Shown here piece after piece: positions 33,447 to 42,509 of a stretch of DNA of 64,000 bases. Source of the stretch: CAVRXQ01 sp963725215 (lineage in GTDB: Bacteria > Actinomycetota > Acidimicrobiia > Acidimicrobiales > Bog-793); assembly GCA_963725215.1 (NCBI GenBank), contig CAVRXQ010000007.1:248001-312000 (forward strand), read 5' to 3'. The position numbers and the translations under genes are program-made. The notes under the pieces are model-generated. The model had not been told where the DNA came from. It searched no databases and worked only from the letters and a program-made list of their open reading frames with translations. Every line of letters begins with the position of its first letter. Position 1 is the first letter of the stretch.

Positions 33447-33623
33447 TCAGGAACGGATCACAGACGCTTTGATCGGACTCTTGTGAGTTCGGCGAGCGCC
33501 TTGCTCTACTGCTTCGGAGGTCGGCGGTTCAGCGAGCGCCGCGAATCGGATCACGAGTACGACGAGCGCGACGAAGAGCACCGCGAACGCGCCGAAGCCC
33601 ACCGCGGCAGCGACGGTGTTCAT
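33447..33623 (-). CDS. Small single-helix membrane protein coupled to the thioesterase
   Basis: A 58-residue protein starting with ATG in the stop of the thioesterase gene (ATGA). It has one N-terminal membrane helix (TVAAAVGFGAFAVLFVALVVLVIRFAAL) and a basic cytoplasmic tail. No family is recognised. The gene pair is probably coexpressed. Confidence 0.6.
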   Translation of the reverse strand: MNTVAAAVGFGAFAVLFVALVVLVIRFAALAEPPTSEAVEQGARRTHKSPIKASVIRS

Positions 33624-34468
33624 CGCTGGTGGCGCAGCCGCACGAGACCTTCTTGCACAACGCTCGCTACGAGCTCGCCCGGCTGGGCGTACAAGAGTCC
33701 TCTCGCGAGCCCGCGCGCGCCGTACGCGACGGGACTCGTCTGGTCGTAAAAGAGCCAACGGTCCGCACGGATCGGGCGGTGAAACCACACGCAGTGATCA
33801 AGGCTCGCGCCCATGAATCGCTCGTCGTACGGCATCATCCCGTGGCGCTGCAGGATCGTGTCGACGAGGGTGAGATCCGCGGCGAACGTCACGATCGCCG
33901 CGTGAACGAGCGGATCGGTCGGGATCACTCCTGTCGCCCGGAACCAGAGCTGTTCGCGTTCTGACCCCTCGCCGTCGCGCCGCCACGGGTACTCGCTCAC
34001 GAAGCGGACGTCGAGCCCGTACGTGTGGGTGAATGACCGCGGCAGCCCTTCGTCGGTGTCGACGAGTTCCGAAACGGCAACGAGCGTCTCGGGGTCGGGG
34101 ACCTTGGGGATCGAGTCGCCGTGGGTGAGGCCCTCCTCTTCTTTATGGAACGAGCAGGTCAACGCGAGGATCGTCTCGCCGTGTTGGATTCCCGCCACGT
34201 GGCGGGCAGAGAAGGAATGGCCGTCTCTCAGCCGTTCCACTTCGTAGAGGATCGGCAGATGGGGGTCGCCTGGCCTGAGGAAGTAAGCGTGCAGAGAGTG
34301 CACCAGCCGGTGCTCGACCGTACGTCCCGCGGCGACGAGCGCTTGGGCCGCCACCTGGCCGCCGAAAACCCGTCGGCGCTCTTCGTCGGGGCTCACGCCG
34401 CGGAAGATGTTCACCTCGACCTGCTCTAAGTCGAGCAAATCGATGAGGTGTGCCTTCTGGCCTTCCAC
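33620..34468 (-). CDS. tesB: Acyl-CoA thioesterase II (TesB type)
   Basis: A 282-residue double-hotdog thioesterase hydrolysing acyl-CoA. The first hotdog has NIFRGVSPDEERRRVFGGQVAAQAL and HSLHAYFLRPGD; the second has FAADLTLVDTILQRHG with the catalytic Asp-Thr-Gln-type region, then ASLDHCVWFHRPIRADRWLFYDQTSP. GTG 34468 was preferred because TesB proteins begin just before LLDLLDLEQ; the frame is open to 34513. Its 5' end overlaps the divergent gtrA-like gene by about 19 bases if both starts are right. Confidence 0.9.
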   Translation of the reverse strand: MEGQKAHLIDLLDLEQVEVNIFRGVSPDEERRRVFGGQVAAQALVAAGRTVEHRLVHSLHAYFLRPGDPHLPILYEVERLRDGHSFSARHVAGIQHGETILALTCSFHKEEEGLTHGDSIPKVPDPETLVAVSELVDTDEGLPRSFTHTYGLDVRFVSEYPWRRDGEGSEREQLWFRATGVIPTDPLVHAAIVTFAADLTLVDTILQRHGMMPYDERFMGASLDHCVWFHRPIRADRWLFYDQTSPVAYGARGLARGLLYAQPGELVASVVQEGLVRLRHQR

Positions 34469-35127
34469 GACCAGACGGTACACTTGGGCATCATGCGCCA
34501 AGCGATGAAACATCCCGTCGCTTTCGCGGCGAGTACGTCCGTTCGGCCCACTTCCGCCGATTCCTCAGATACTCCTCAGTATCTGTCGTCTCGACTCTTG
34601 TCTCTCTTGGTGGGCTGTACCTGTTCTTCCGGGTCTTGCACATCGGCACCGCGACCGATTCGAACTTGCTGGCGACGGCGATCGCGTCTGTCCCCGCGTA
34701 CTACCTCAACCGCACGTGGGCGTGGGGAAAGAGTGGCCGCTCCCATGTCTTACGCGAGGTCGTCCCCTTCTGGTTGATCACGATCCTCGGAGTGGTGCTT
34801 TCAACGACAGCCGTACACTTCGCGGCGGTGGAAGCGAAGAGTCACCACTTGAGCAAGGACGGCGAGACGATTGCTGTCGAGTTCGCCAACTTCTTCACGT
34901 ACGGCGTGCTGTGGTTCGCGAAGTTCTCGTTCTTCAACCGGGTCCTGTTCAAGGTGAAGCCCGAGGACACCGCTGAAGTCGCGACGCCCACGCGAAGGAC
35001 AGAGATCGGCGTCGCGATCACGACCGAGGCATCAACCGCTTCAACAGCGGTCGTCGCACCGGCGATCGGGACGTCGACTGCGGCTGTCGAGGAATCGGAT
35101 CAGCTCAGCGAGGTCGAGCTCGCCTGA
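34450..35127 (+). CDS. GtrA-family membrane protein
   Basis: A 225-residue protein with four membrane helices (about residues 40-145). It has the GtrA signature FLRYSSVSVVSTLVSLGGLYLFF, AYYLNRTWAWG and TYGVLWFAKFSFFNRVLF. GtrA proteins help move polyprenyl-linked sugars across the membrane for cell-envelope glycosylation. A Thr/Ala-rich tail of about 60 residues follows. GTG 34450 is the only usable start before the first helix. The 3' end overlaps lnt convergently by 23 bases. Confidence 0.8.
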   Translation: MPSGLPRPDGTLGHHAPSDETSRRFRGEYVRSAHFRRFLRYSSVSVVSTLVSLGGLYLFFRVLHIGTATDSNLLATAIASVPAYYLNRTWAWGKSGRSHVLREVVPFWLITILGVVLSTTAVHFAAVEAKSHHLSKDGETIAVEFANFFTYGVLWFAKFSFFNRVLFKVKPEDTAEVATPTRRTEIGVAITTEASTASTAVVAPAIGTSTAAVEESDQLSEVELA

Positions 35128-36643
35128 ATCGCGGCGCCAACGCGTGCCTGACGCGCGGTTCGAGCGCCCACGACAGCATGAGCAGCACCGCAGCCGCGAC
35201 AACCACCGGGGCGTCTCCCGAGTCGTCGTACCAGGTGCGACCCTCCCGCAACGAGACCGAAGCGACGATGAGGTCGGGCCTACCGAGGGCGCTTTCGTGC
35301 GTGACAACTCCGTCGTTCGAAATGACTGCCGAATATCCCGTCGTCGCCGATTGCACGACTGTGCGACCCGTCGAGACCGCCTGAATTCGCGACGCGGCGA
35401 GTTCCATCGCGGGAACCTGTGACGTTGCGTAAGACGCGGTATTCGTCTCGACGACGACGAGTTGGCCCCGGGCGTCGACACCGCGCCGTCCGATCTTCGG
35501 GAAGAACGTCTCGAAGGAGTTCATAAGCACCAGCCGACCCGCGGGGGTGATCACCACGTTGTCGGAGTGCCCGACGATCACGTCGCGAGGCACCGCGTTG
35601 AGGCTCACGACCTTTTCGATGAACGAGCGGAATGGGACGTACTCGCCGAACGGGACGGGGTGGACCTTCTCGATGGAGGTGAGCAAACGCCCTGTCGGCG
35701 CGAACGCGACAAGCTCATTTTGAAAACGGGTCCGTCCAACGGGCCACGTCACACCGGCGAGCAACGTCGCGTGGAGCCGTGCCGCGATCTCGGCAAAGTG
35801 CCGCGCTCGCAGCGAGCGATTCGGCGGGCCGATCAGGGCGAGCGCGTCCTCGGGGGTCACGACGAGTCGCGGCGCGTCTCGAATGCGTTCGAGCACCGAC
35901 AGAGTCGCGGGGTAGGCCGCGGTCGGCGACACCTCTGTGGAGCTGACCCCGCGCCTTCCGCCCCCCTGAACCAAAGCGACGACTTCGTGCCCGACGCCGG
36001 CACCTCCTCGCGGCGCGAGCGTCGCGAGGAATGTCGCTATGACGACGAGACCGATCGCGGCGATTGCCGTAGCGAGCGGCAAGGCGACGATTCGGATCTG
36101 TTGGCGTCGGCGGACCAAGCCGAGGCCTATCGTGGCGAGGGCGGAGCCCAAAAGCGCGGCGGCAGCGACGAGGAGGTAAGGACCACCGACCCTCGCTAGG
36201 CCGAGGAACGGCCCGTTCACTTGGCCGAGCGCGACGCCCCCCAAGGGAACGCCGCCGAAGGGGAACGAGTCGCGTGCCGCTTCGAGGAGCGTCATCGCGG
36301 CGGCGAATCCGACGAGCCGTCCCACAGTCGGTGCAGCGACAAGGCACGCAATGCCGACGAGGATCGACTCGAAAACGACCAGGATGAGGTAACCCCATCC
36401 GGTGAACTCGAACGCCCAGATGGACGCGATCGAGAACTGTCCTAGCCCCGCGAGCAGCCCAACCCCGAACCTCAGGCGCGCCGGTCGATCCGCCGCGGCC
36501 ACGGCGAGCCCGGCGAGGCCGAGCGGGGCCAAGTACCACAGTCGCTGCGGGGGCAGGGAAAAGGCGATCGCGACGCCGGAGATCAACGACCCGGCGAAAA
36601 GCGCCACGGCGCGCCGGCGTGCGCCGCGAGTTCGCGAGCTCAC
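35105..36643 (-). CDS. lnt: Apolipoprotein N-acyltransferase with Ser in place of the catalytic Cys
   Basis: A 512-residue membrane enzyme that adds the third acyl chain to lipoproteins. Several N-terminal membrane helices (residues ~15-210) are followed by a nitrilase-type periplasmic domain and a last helix. In the nitrilase part the catalytic Glu is in VTPED and the Lys in EKVHPVPFGEYVP, but the expected Cys-Tyr-Glu motif reads NSFETFFP, so Ser376 replaces the nucleophile. It is the last gene of the hemE-hemH-hemY-lnt operon, overlapping hemY by four bases. Either Ser serves as nucleophile in this lineage or the protein has changed activity. Confidence 0.85.
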   Translation of the reverse strand: MSSRTRGARRRAVALFAGSLISGVAIAFSLPPQRLWYLAPLGLAGLAVAAADRPARLRFGVGLLAGLGQFSIASIWAFEFTGWGYLILVVFESILVGIACLVAAPTVGRLVGFAAAMTLLEAARDSFPFGGVPLGGVALGQVNGPFLGLARVGGPYLLVAAAALLGSALATIGLGLVRRRQQIRIVALPLATAIAAIGLVVIATFLATLAPRGGAGVGHEVVALVQGGGRRGVSSTEVSPTAAYPATLSVLERIRDAPRLVVTPEDALALIGPPNRSLRARHFAEIAARLHATLLAGVTWPVGRTRFQNELVAFAPTGRLLTSIEKVHPVPFGEYVPFRSFIEKVVSLNAVPRDVIVGHSDNVVITPAGRLVLMNSFETFFPKIGRRGVDARGQLVVVETNTASYATSQVPAMELAASRIQAVSTGRTVVQSATTGYSAVISNDGVVTHESALGRPDLIVASVSLREGRTWYDDSGDAPVVVAAAVLLMLSWALEPRVRHALAPRFRRARPR

Positions 36644-38061
36644 CTCAAGCGGCTAATGAGCCGCTCAGCGGCGTTTCGAGCCGAGGCGATGCACGCCGGG
36701 ATTCCGATCCCCCCTACCCAGGATCCGGTGAGGACGACTGGGCCGAGCGGTTCGCTGAGTTGGGTGATGCGATCACGCCGGGCGAGGTGGCCGCTCACGT
36801 ATTGGGGAAACGCCTTCTCGAATCGTTCGACGTGTCTCGCCACTGGCGGGGTATCGAAGCCGAGGATCGTCGCGATCTCGGACGCGACCCGAGTTGCGAG
36901 CTCCTCGTCGTCCATTTCGAACGCGCGGTCGTCGCCGTGGCGTCCGACCGACGCACGGATGATCACCTCTCGGTCATCCGCGGGGCGCGGCCACTTCATC
37001 GATACGAACGTGAAAGCGGTGCTCAACGCGTCGCCGCGGGGTATCAGGACTCCCGAGCCGCTCAATCGAAAACTTCCCGATGCATCGTCGATCGCGTACG
37101 CCAAGGTGATCGTTGCCACCGACGCGTATGGGATCGCACCGAGCTCGGTTGCGAGCGAGGGAGACCGCGTGCGGACGAGTTTTGCGGCCGCCCACGCGGG
37201 GAGCGCTACGACGACGCCGTCTGCGGCGAGCTCGTCGGTCGCGGTTGTTATCCGCGTCGAACCGTCATCGGCCCTGTCGAGCCCTGTCGCCGCGGCCGAC
37301 GAGCGGATCTCGACGCCGCGACGAGCGCACTCGTCCGCTAGACGACCCGTGAGCGTCGACATCCCGCGTGACAGCCCGAGAAACAACGGCAATGCGTCGC
37401 TCGAGGTCGGACGCAAGGCGATCGGTCGCAGCGCTCGGATGACGCTCGACTTGCTGGCGATCACGTCCTTGAGGGTCGGAGCGGCTGCGGCGAAGGACAG
37501 CTTGCGGGCGTCTCCTGCGTTGATCCCACCGATCAATGGGTCGACGAGGGTCGTGAAGATCTCCGGCCCCAAACGGGGTTCGATCACCTCGGCGATCGTC
37601 GGGTCGGAGCGCGACGACCGAGTCCTTCGAAAGGGGTCCGCGCCGAGCCCGATGAGATCGCCGAACGCCCGCAGCACCGAATGCCGAGAGACGATGCCCG
37701 ATCTCCAAAGGGCGCGCAGGTTTGTCGGCACGCCGAACACGAGTCCTTCGGGAAACGGTCGCACGTCACCCCTCGCGAATACCGATGCCGAGGAGGTCGC
37801 CGGCGCGATGAGCTCATCACCGATTCCGAGCGACCCGGCAAGCTTCTCGGCGTCTGGGGTGCGCGTGATGAAGACGTCCGCTCCGGTATCGAGCGGGCGT
37901 CCGCGGAACTCCGTCGTGCGGATCAACCCACCAATTGACGGTCGCTCCTCCAAGACAACGACGTCACAAGAGTCCGCGAGCAGATGAGCCGCGGCGAGAC
38001 CGGATATCCCTCCTCCGACGACGACGATTCGGTGTCTTGCCGGCGAGGCGCCCGACTTCAT
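36640..38061 (-). CDS. hemY: Protoporphyrinogen/coproporphyrinogen III oxidase (HemY type)
   Basis: A 473-residue FAD enzyme oxidising the porphyrinogen ring before or after coproheme formation. The Rossmann motif VVVGGGISGLAAAHLL starts near residue 13, followed by GGLIRTTEFRGRPLDTGADVF. The C-terminal FAD segment is VVLTGSWVGGIGIPACIASARNAAERL. Length and order match HemY/CgoX. In actinobacteria the coproporphyrin-dependent route is usual, but no hemQ is in the window. Confidence 0.92.
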   Translation of the reverse strand: MKSGASPARHRIVVVGGGISGLAAAHLLADSCDVVVLEERPSIGGLIRTTEFRGRPLDTGADVFITRTPDAEKLAGSLGIGDELIAPATSSASVFARGDVRPFPEGLVFGVPTNLRALWRSGIVSRHSVLRAFGDLIGLGADPFRRTRSSRSDPTIAEVIEPRLGPEIFTTLVDPLIGGINAGDARKLSFAAAAPTLKDVIASKSSVIRALRPIALRPTSSDALPLFLGLSRGMSTLTGRLADECARRGVEIRSSAAATGLDRADDGSTRITTATDELAADGVVVALPAWAAAKLVRTRSPSLATELGAIPYASVATITLAYAIDDASGSFRLSGSGVLIPRGDALSTAFTFVSMKWPRPADDREVIIRASVGRHGDDRAFEMDDEELATRVASEIATILGFDTPPVARHVERFEKAFPQYVSGHLARRDRITQLSEPLGPVVLTGSWVGGIGIPACIASARNAAERLISRLR

Positions 38062-38984
38062 GTCGCTCGGGAAGGTTTCGGGTCGGCCGCGACGACGAGC
38101 CGTGCGAGCGCGGCCGCAATGCGTGCGTCGTCATTCAGCGACGCCGTGCGCGCGAAGGCGAGCCCGAGCTCTTCGGCCCGTTGTTTTGCCTCGATGTCGA
38201 GGTCGTAACAGACCTCGAGGTGATCAGAGGTGAAGCCGGCCGGGCACACGACGACGGATTTCGCTCCTTCGGCCGCGAGGTTCGTGAGCTCGTCCAAGAT
38301 GTCCGGTCCAAGCCACTCATCGCTCGTGCGGCCCGCGCTCTGCCAACCGGTGCGCCAACGGACAAGTTCCGCCGCTTCCGCGACGAGCGCCGCTGTCTCT
38401 GTGAGCTCCCCGGCGTACGGGTCTCCTTCGTCCAAAATGCGTGCGGGCAGGCTGTGCGCGGTGAATATGACTTCGACATCGCCGACGCTTCGATCGATCG
38501 ATCGGATCGCCTCGAGAGTGCGTTCGGAGAGGACGCCGATGAGCGTCGGATTCGCGCCCCAGCGTTCGACGAATCCGCTCGGGACGTCGCGCGCACTCGC
38601 TTGGGCGCGCGCCCGCGAGACGTACTCGCCGACGCTCATCGCGGAGTAGTGCGGCGCGAGAACGATGCCCACGATCGCGTCGACGTTGTCGTCTGCCAGC
38701 GCGTTCACGGATTGCTCGATCTTTGGCGTTGAATGCTTCGCGCCGTAGCGGACGAGGTAATGACCCGGTGATGAGACCTCGAGCGCGCGCTGAAGCGATT
38801 CGACCTGCGCAGTGGTCCGTTCCGCGAGCGGAGAGACACCACCGATTGCGTCGTAACGGCGCTCGAGATCCCCGAGCTGGACAGGGCTGGGCGGGTTTCC
38901 GTGTCGGATGTCGGTGTAGAAGGCCTCGACGTCGTCCGGCGTCGCCGGGGTGCCGTAGGCCATCACGACGACGCCGGTCGTCAC
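38058..38984 (-). CDS. hemH: Ferrochelatase (coproporphyrin/protoporphyrin)
   Basis: A 308-residue enzyme inserting Fe(II) into the porphyrin. It begins VVVMAYGTPATPDDVEAFY and shows RYGAKHSTP, VGIVLAPHYSAMSVGEY with the catalytic His, IFTAHSLPARI, and VCPAGFTSDHLEVCYDLD with a conserved Glu. No [2Fe-2S] Cys cluster is evident at the C-terminus. GTG 38984 was chosen because it overlaps the hemE stop as GTGA; the frame remains open upstream only as a shadow of hemE. Confidence 0.93.
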   Translation of the reverse strand: MTTGVVVMAYGTPATPDDVEAFYTDIRHGNPPSPVQLGDLERRYDAIGGVSPLAERTTAQVESLQRALEVSSPGHYLVRYGAKHSTPKIEQSVNALADDNVDAIVGIVLAPHYSAMSVGEYVSRARAQASARDVPSGFVERWGANPTLIGVLSERTLEAIRSIDRSVGDVEVIFTAHSLPARILDEGDPYAGELTETAALVAEAAELVRWRTGWQSAGRTSDEWLGPDILDELTNLAAEGAKSVVVCPAGFTSDHLEVCYDLDIEAKQRAEELGLAFARTASLNDDARIAAALARLVVAADPKPSRAT

Positions 38985-40009
38985 GTCGCGCTCTCTTCGT
39001 GCACGAAGTCGCAGAGCGCCTTCAAGACTCCCGGATCGGTCTCGGGCAAAACGCCGTGGCCGAGGTTGAAGATGTGCCCGGCCGCCGCGCGGGCCTGCGC
39101 GAGGACTAGGCGCGCCGATTCCTCGGTCGCGCCGAATCCCGCGAGGCAGATCGCGGGATCGAGGTTTCCTTGCAGGGCGACGGGGATCCCAATTCTTTCC
39201 GCCGCCACGTCGAGGGGGACACGCCAGTCGACACCGACGACGTCGGCCCCTGATCGCGCCATGAGGTCGAGAATCTCGCCGGTTCCGACCCCGAAGACGA
39301 TCCGAGGCACGCCGAAGGGCTCGAGCGCGTCGAGGATGCGGACGGTGGAGGGGAGTACGAAGTGCTCGTAGTCGTGGCGAGAGAGGCTCCCGGCCCAGCT
39401 GTCGAACAGCTGGACGGCGGAGGCGCCGGCATCGACTTGTTGGACGAGCGATCCAATCGTGATCTCGGCCAGGCGCTCGGAGAGCGCGAACCACGCCCGT
39501 GGATCGGCGTGCATCAGTGCCTTCGCGCGTGAGTGATCTCGGGAGGGACCTCCTTCGATGAGATAGCTGGCGAGGGTGAACGGTGCCCCGGCGAAGCCGA
39601 TGACGGGGACGTCGAGCTCCTTCGTCACGCCTTTGACCGTCTCGGCGACGAATGCCGCGGCGTCCGGATCGAACCGCCCGATCCGCTCGATGTCCGAGGT
39701 GTTCCGCACGGGGCGCGCGACGACCGGGCCTTTCCCGGCGAGGATCTCGACTTCGAGACCGGCTGCTTGGAGGGGGACCATGATGTCGGAGAAGACGATC
39801 GCCGCGTCCACTCCGTAGCGACGGACCGGCTGGCAGGTCGCCTCGATGGCGAGCGGCACATCTTTGACCGCCTCCAAGATCGTTCCCGACCCCCTGAGCG
39901 CGCGGTATTCGGGGAGCGATCGACCGGCTTGGCGCATGAACCAGACGGGCGTGCGCGAAACATCCTCGCGACGGCACGCGGCGAGGAAGTCGGAGTGCTT
40001 TTCGGGCAT
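38981..40009 (-). CDS. hemE: Uroporphyrinogen decarboxylase
   Basis: A 342-residue cytosolic enzyme that decarboxylates the four acetate side chains of uroporphyrinogen III. The signature PVWFMRQAGRSLPEYR is at residues ~21-36, with FSDIMVPLQAAGL, GFAGAPFTLASYLIEGG, and GVDWRVPLD later. First gene of the four-gene operon; the promoter lies just before its ATG. Confidence 0.95.
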   Translation of the reverse strand: MPEKHSDFLAACRREDVSRTPVWFMRQAGRSLPEYRALRGSGTILEAVKDVPLAIEATCQPVRRYGVDAAIVFSDIMVPLQAAGLEVEILAGKGPVVARPVRNTSDIERIGRFDPDAAAFVAETVKGVTKELDVPVIGFAGAPFTLASYLIEGGPSRDHSRAKALMHADPRAWFALSERLAEITIGSLVQQVDAGASAVQLFDSWAGSLSRHDYEHFVLPSTVRILDALEPFGVPRIVFGVGTGEILDLMARSGADVVGVDWRVPLDVAAERIGIPVALQGNLDPAICLAGFGATEESARLVLAQARAAAGHIFNLGHGVLPETDPGVLKALCDFVHEESAT

Positions 40010-40018
40010 GCCGACGAC

Positions 40019-40024
40019 GCTATA
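40019..40024 (-). promoter_or_regulatory. -10 element of the heme operon, near-leaderless
   Basis: On the minus strand TATAGC lies nine bases before the hemE ATG at 40009, so the transcript would have a leader of only a few bases. The element is part of the palindrome GCTATAGC. Confidence 0.45.
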
Positions 40025-40110
40025 GCGGGCCGCTCATCGGCGATTTCGACCGGCGATCTCGCCGCGCGCCGTGTGGTGCGAACAGCGGACTCTCGACTAA
40101 GAAAGACGCC

Positions 40111-40707
40111 GTGACGGAGGTGACGGCGCTCGGCACCCCGCCGTCGGCAGCCCCGGTCCATCCTCGTAGGCCGCAACTGCTCGCCGTCGGGGTGATGATC
40201 TGGCTCGGGTCCGAGTTCATGTTCTTCTCGGGCCTGTTCGCGGCGTTCTTCACCATTCGCGCCCACGCCGCGGTCTGGCCGCCACCTGGGACGAAGCTCG
40301 ACACGATCCAGGCCGGGGTCTTCACCTTCGTGCTGCTCGCGTCGAGCCCGACGATGCAACTCGGGGTGTGGGCACAAGAACGCGGCGAAAGGAACAAAGC
40401 ACGTGCCTGGATCATCACGAGCTTCCTTCTCGGCGCGGCGTTCCTTGCAAACCAGATGTACGAGTGGAAGACGCTCCCGTTCCGCCCGCGGACGAACGCT
40501 TACGGATCGCTCTTTTACATCATGTCCGGGTTGCACGGCCTCCACGTCGCCCTCGGACTCGTGGCGATGATCGCGTTGTTGATCCGCATGTCGGGACCTC
40601 GCGGCGATATGGGTGAGACGCCCGTCTATCAAGCGGTGAGCTACTACTGGCACTTCGTCGACATCGTCTGGGTCGGTTTGTTCAGTGCGCTCTTCCTCCT
40701 CTCCTAG
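40111..40707 (+). CDS. ctaE: Cytochrome c oxidase subunit III
   Basis: A 198-residue membrane protein of the heme-copper oxidase. It shows LLAVGVMIWLGSEFMFFSGLFAAFFTIR, YGSLFYIMSGLHGLHVALGL and YYWHFVDIVWVGLFSALFL, all conserved subunit III segments, in five helices. The start is GTG 40111, or in frame at 40120. It is divergent from hemE and is followed without a gap by qcrC (23-base overlap). Confidence 0.94.
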   Translation: MTEVTALGTPPSAAPVHPRRPQLLAVGVMIWLGSEFMFFSGLFAAFFTIRAHAAVWPPPGTKLDTIQAGVFTFVLLASSPTMQLGVWAQERGERNKARAWIITSFLLGAAFLANQMYEWKTLPFRPRTNAYGSLFYIMSGLHGLHVALGLVAMIALLIRMSGPRGDMGETPVYQAVSYYWHFVDIVWVGLFSALFLLS

Positions 40708-41572
40708 GCGGCGGGGGGCGTCGATCCTTCGCACGGCGGCGCTGCCGGCTGCGATCGTCGCCCTTGCGCTCGTCATCGGGGTTTTCGTCTTCGCCCCGCG
40801 TTCACTGCGCGCGCCGCATCGTTCCCCTCGAGTGCAGCTCGCCGAGCAAGCGACGAACGTCACGAACGCCGATCTGCAAGAGGGTCGCACACTTTTTGAC
40901 GCCAACTGCTCGACCTGTCATGGCTCCTTCGCCCAGGGGAGCGCGCTCGCGCCGAACCTCGAAGGTCTCGGTTCGGCGACGGTCGATCTCTGGGTCTCGA
41001 GCGGCTGGATGCCGCTCGCGAATCCGACGAGCCAGCCGCTGCGCAAGCCGGCTTTGTTCACCCGACAGCAGACAAAAGACATCGCGTATTACGTCTCATC
41101 GTTGTCACCGGGAGGGCCGTCGATCCCGGACGTGAACTTGAAGGGCGCCAGCGTGAGCAGGGGCTTCAGCCTGTTCGCGTTGAACTGCGCGCCCTGTCAC
41201 ACGATCACCGGCGCCGGCGACGCGCTTTCCAATGGGATCACCGCGCCTCCGATGCACGGACTCACGCAGACCCAGGTGACAGAGGCGATCGAGACCGGAC
41301 CTGGCAGCATGCCGCGACTGATCTCCGAATTCACCCCCCAGCAGGTCGAAGACATCGTGGCCTACGTGACAAAGGACATCGAACACCCAAGCGATCCCGG
41401 CGGTCTCGGCCTCGGTGGAGTCGGACCGGTGGCGGAAGGTTTCATCGGTCTCTTCATCGGTGTCGGCGTGCTCGTCCTTGTCGCGCTGTGGATCGGCGAC
41501 CGTTCTCGAGACGAGGAGCCTGAACACGACGCGCACAACCCCGCGACCGGCGAGGTCGGAAGCGATGCCTGA
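40685..41572 (+). CDS. qcrC: bc1 complex diheme cytochrome c subunit
   Basis: A 295-residue protein with an N-terminal membrane anchor (residues ~15-38), two c-type heme sites CSTCH and CAPCH, and a C-terminal helix (LFIGVGVLVLVALWIG). The diheme form is characteristic of actinobacteria, where QcrC passes electrons straight to CtaC without soluble cytochrome c. Met ligands are probably in GWMPLANP and GSMPRL. It overlaps qcrA by eight bases. Confidence 0.93.
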   Translation: MRSSSSPRRRGASILRTAALPAAIVALALVIGVFVFAPRSLRAPHRSPRVQLAEQATNVTNADLQEGRTLFDANCSTCHGSFAQGSALAPNLEGLGSATVDLWVSSGWMPLANPTSQPLRKPALFTRQQTKDIAYYVSSLSPGGPSIPDVNLKGASVSRGFSLFALNCAPCHTITGAGDALSNGITAPPMHGLTQTQVTEAIETGPGSMPRLISEFTPQQVEDIVAYVTKDIEHPSDPGGLGLGGVGPVAEGFIGLFIGVGVLVLVALWIGDRSRDEEPEHDAHNPATGEVGSDA

Positions 41573-42509
41573 CGACCACGCGCCGAAGGGCATCGAACGC
41601 AACGGCGAGCGACTCGTTCCGCTCGACGCGCCGCAGATGCAGATCGCCGCCCGGCATCCGCGCCGCACCGAAGCCATCGCGGGGAGTTTCTTCTTACTTT
41701 CGGTTCTCGCCTTCGCCGGGTTCGGCGCTGCCTACTGGCAGGCGGCGCCGGATCGTTGGCTCGGCGTGTCGCTCGGCGTCGGCGCAGCAGCTTTCGGAGT
41801 CGCTCTCACGATGTGGGGCAAGTACTTGATGCCGCGCGGGCCCTTTGAGGAGCCGCGCAAGTTCATGCAAGTGACGAAGGAACAGCGCGACGTGGTCGTT
41901 GGGGATTTCGTCTCCCGCGGCAAGGTGGCGATAGATCGACGGTCGTTCCTTGCCAAAGCGATGGGGGCTGCCGCCGCGCTCTTCGGGATCGTTGCCGCGT
42001 TCCCGTTGCTGCGTTCGCTCGGCCCGCTGCCGAAAAAACAGCTCTACAAGACAACCTGGCGCAAAGGTTCTTACCTGACGACCCTCGCCGGCTCGAAGGT
42101 CCACATGAGCGAGGTCGACGTCGGCGGCATCTTGACGGTCTTTCCCGAAGACGACGTCGGCGGCGCGCTCAGTCAGACGGTCCTCATTCGTCTGCAACAG
42201 AGCGGCAACGTGGTCACCAAGCCCGGGAGAGAGACTTGGGGGCCGCACGGCTACGTCGCCTACTCGAAGGTCTGCACCCACGCCGGCTGTCCCGTCGCGC
42301 TCTACGAAGAGCTCACCCAGCAGCTCTTGTGCCCATGTCACCAGTCGCTGTTCGACGTGCGCGACGGTGCCGAGCCGATCTTCGGGCCAGCGCCGCGTCC
42401 TCTCGCCCAGCTGCCGCTGTACGTCGATTCGTCCGGCTACCTCCGCGCGCAGAGCGGATATGACGAACCGGTCGGTCCCGGTTTTTGGTCGCGGGGTGGA
42501 ACGACGTGA
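41565..42509 (+). CDS. qcrA: bc1 complex Rieske iron-sulfur protein
   Basis: A 314-residue subunit carrying the [2Fe-2S] cluster with ligands in CTHAGC and CPCHQS. Three N-terminal membrane helices are visible (near residues 39-57, 64-88 and 130-155), and the third is preceded by the twin-arginine motif DRRSFLAKA. In Streptomyces the equivalent protein is inserted by Sec and then Tat. ATG 41565 lies within the end of qcrC; upstream sequence in this frame is a shadow. It overlaps qcrB as GTGA. Confidence 0.93.
   Translation: MPDDHAPKGIERNGERLVPLDAPQMQIAARHPRRTEAIAGSFFLLSVLAFAGFGAAYWQAAPDRWLGVSLGVGAAAFGVALTMWGKYLMPRGPFEEPRKFMQVTKEQRDVVVGDFVSRGKVAIDRRSFLAKAMGAAAALFGIVAAFPLLRSLGPLPKKQLYKTTWRKGSYLTTLAGSKVHMSEVDVGGILTVFPEDDVGGALSQTVLIRLQQSGNVVTKPGRETWGPHGYVAYSKVCTHAGCPVALYEELTQQLLCPCHQSLFDVRDGAEPIFGPAPRPLAQLPLYVDSSGYLRAQSGYDEPVGPGFWSRGGTT

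Noticed and set aside
38985..39977. Upstream extension of the hemH frame to 639 codons
   Set aside because: The extension is a shadow of hemE and Arg-rich; the GTG at 38984 in the hemE stop gives the normal ferrochelatase length.
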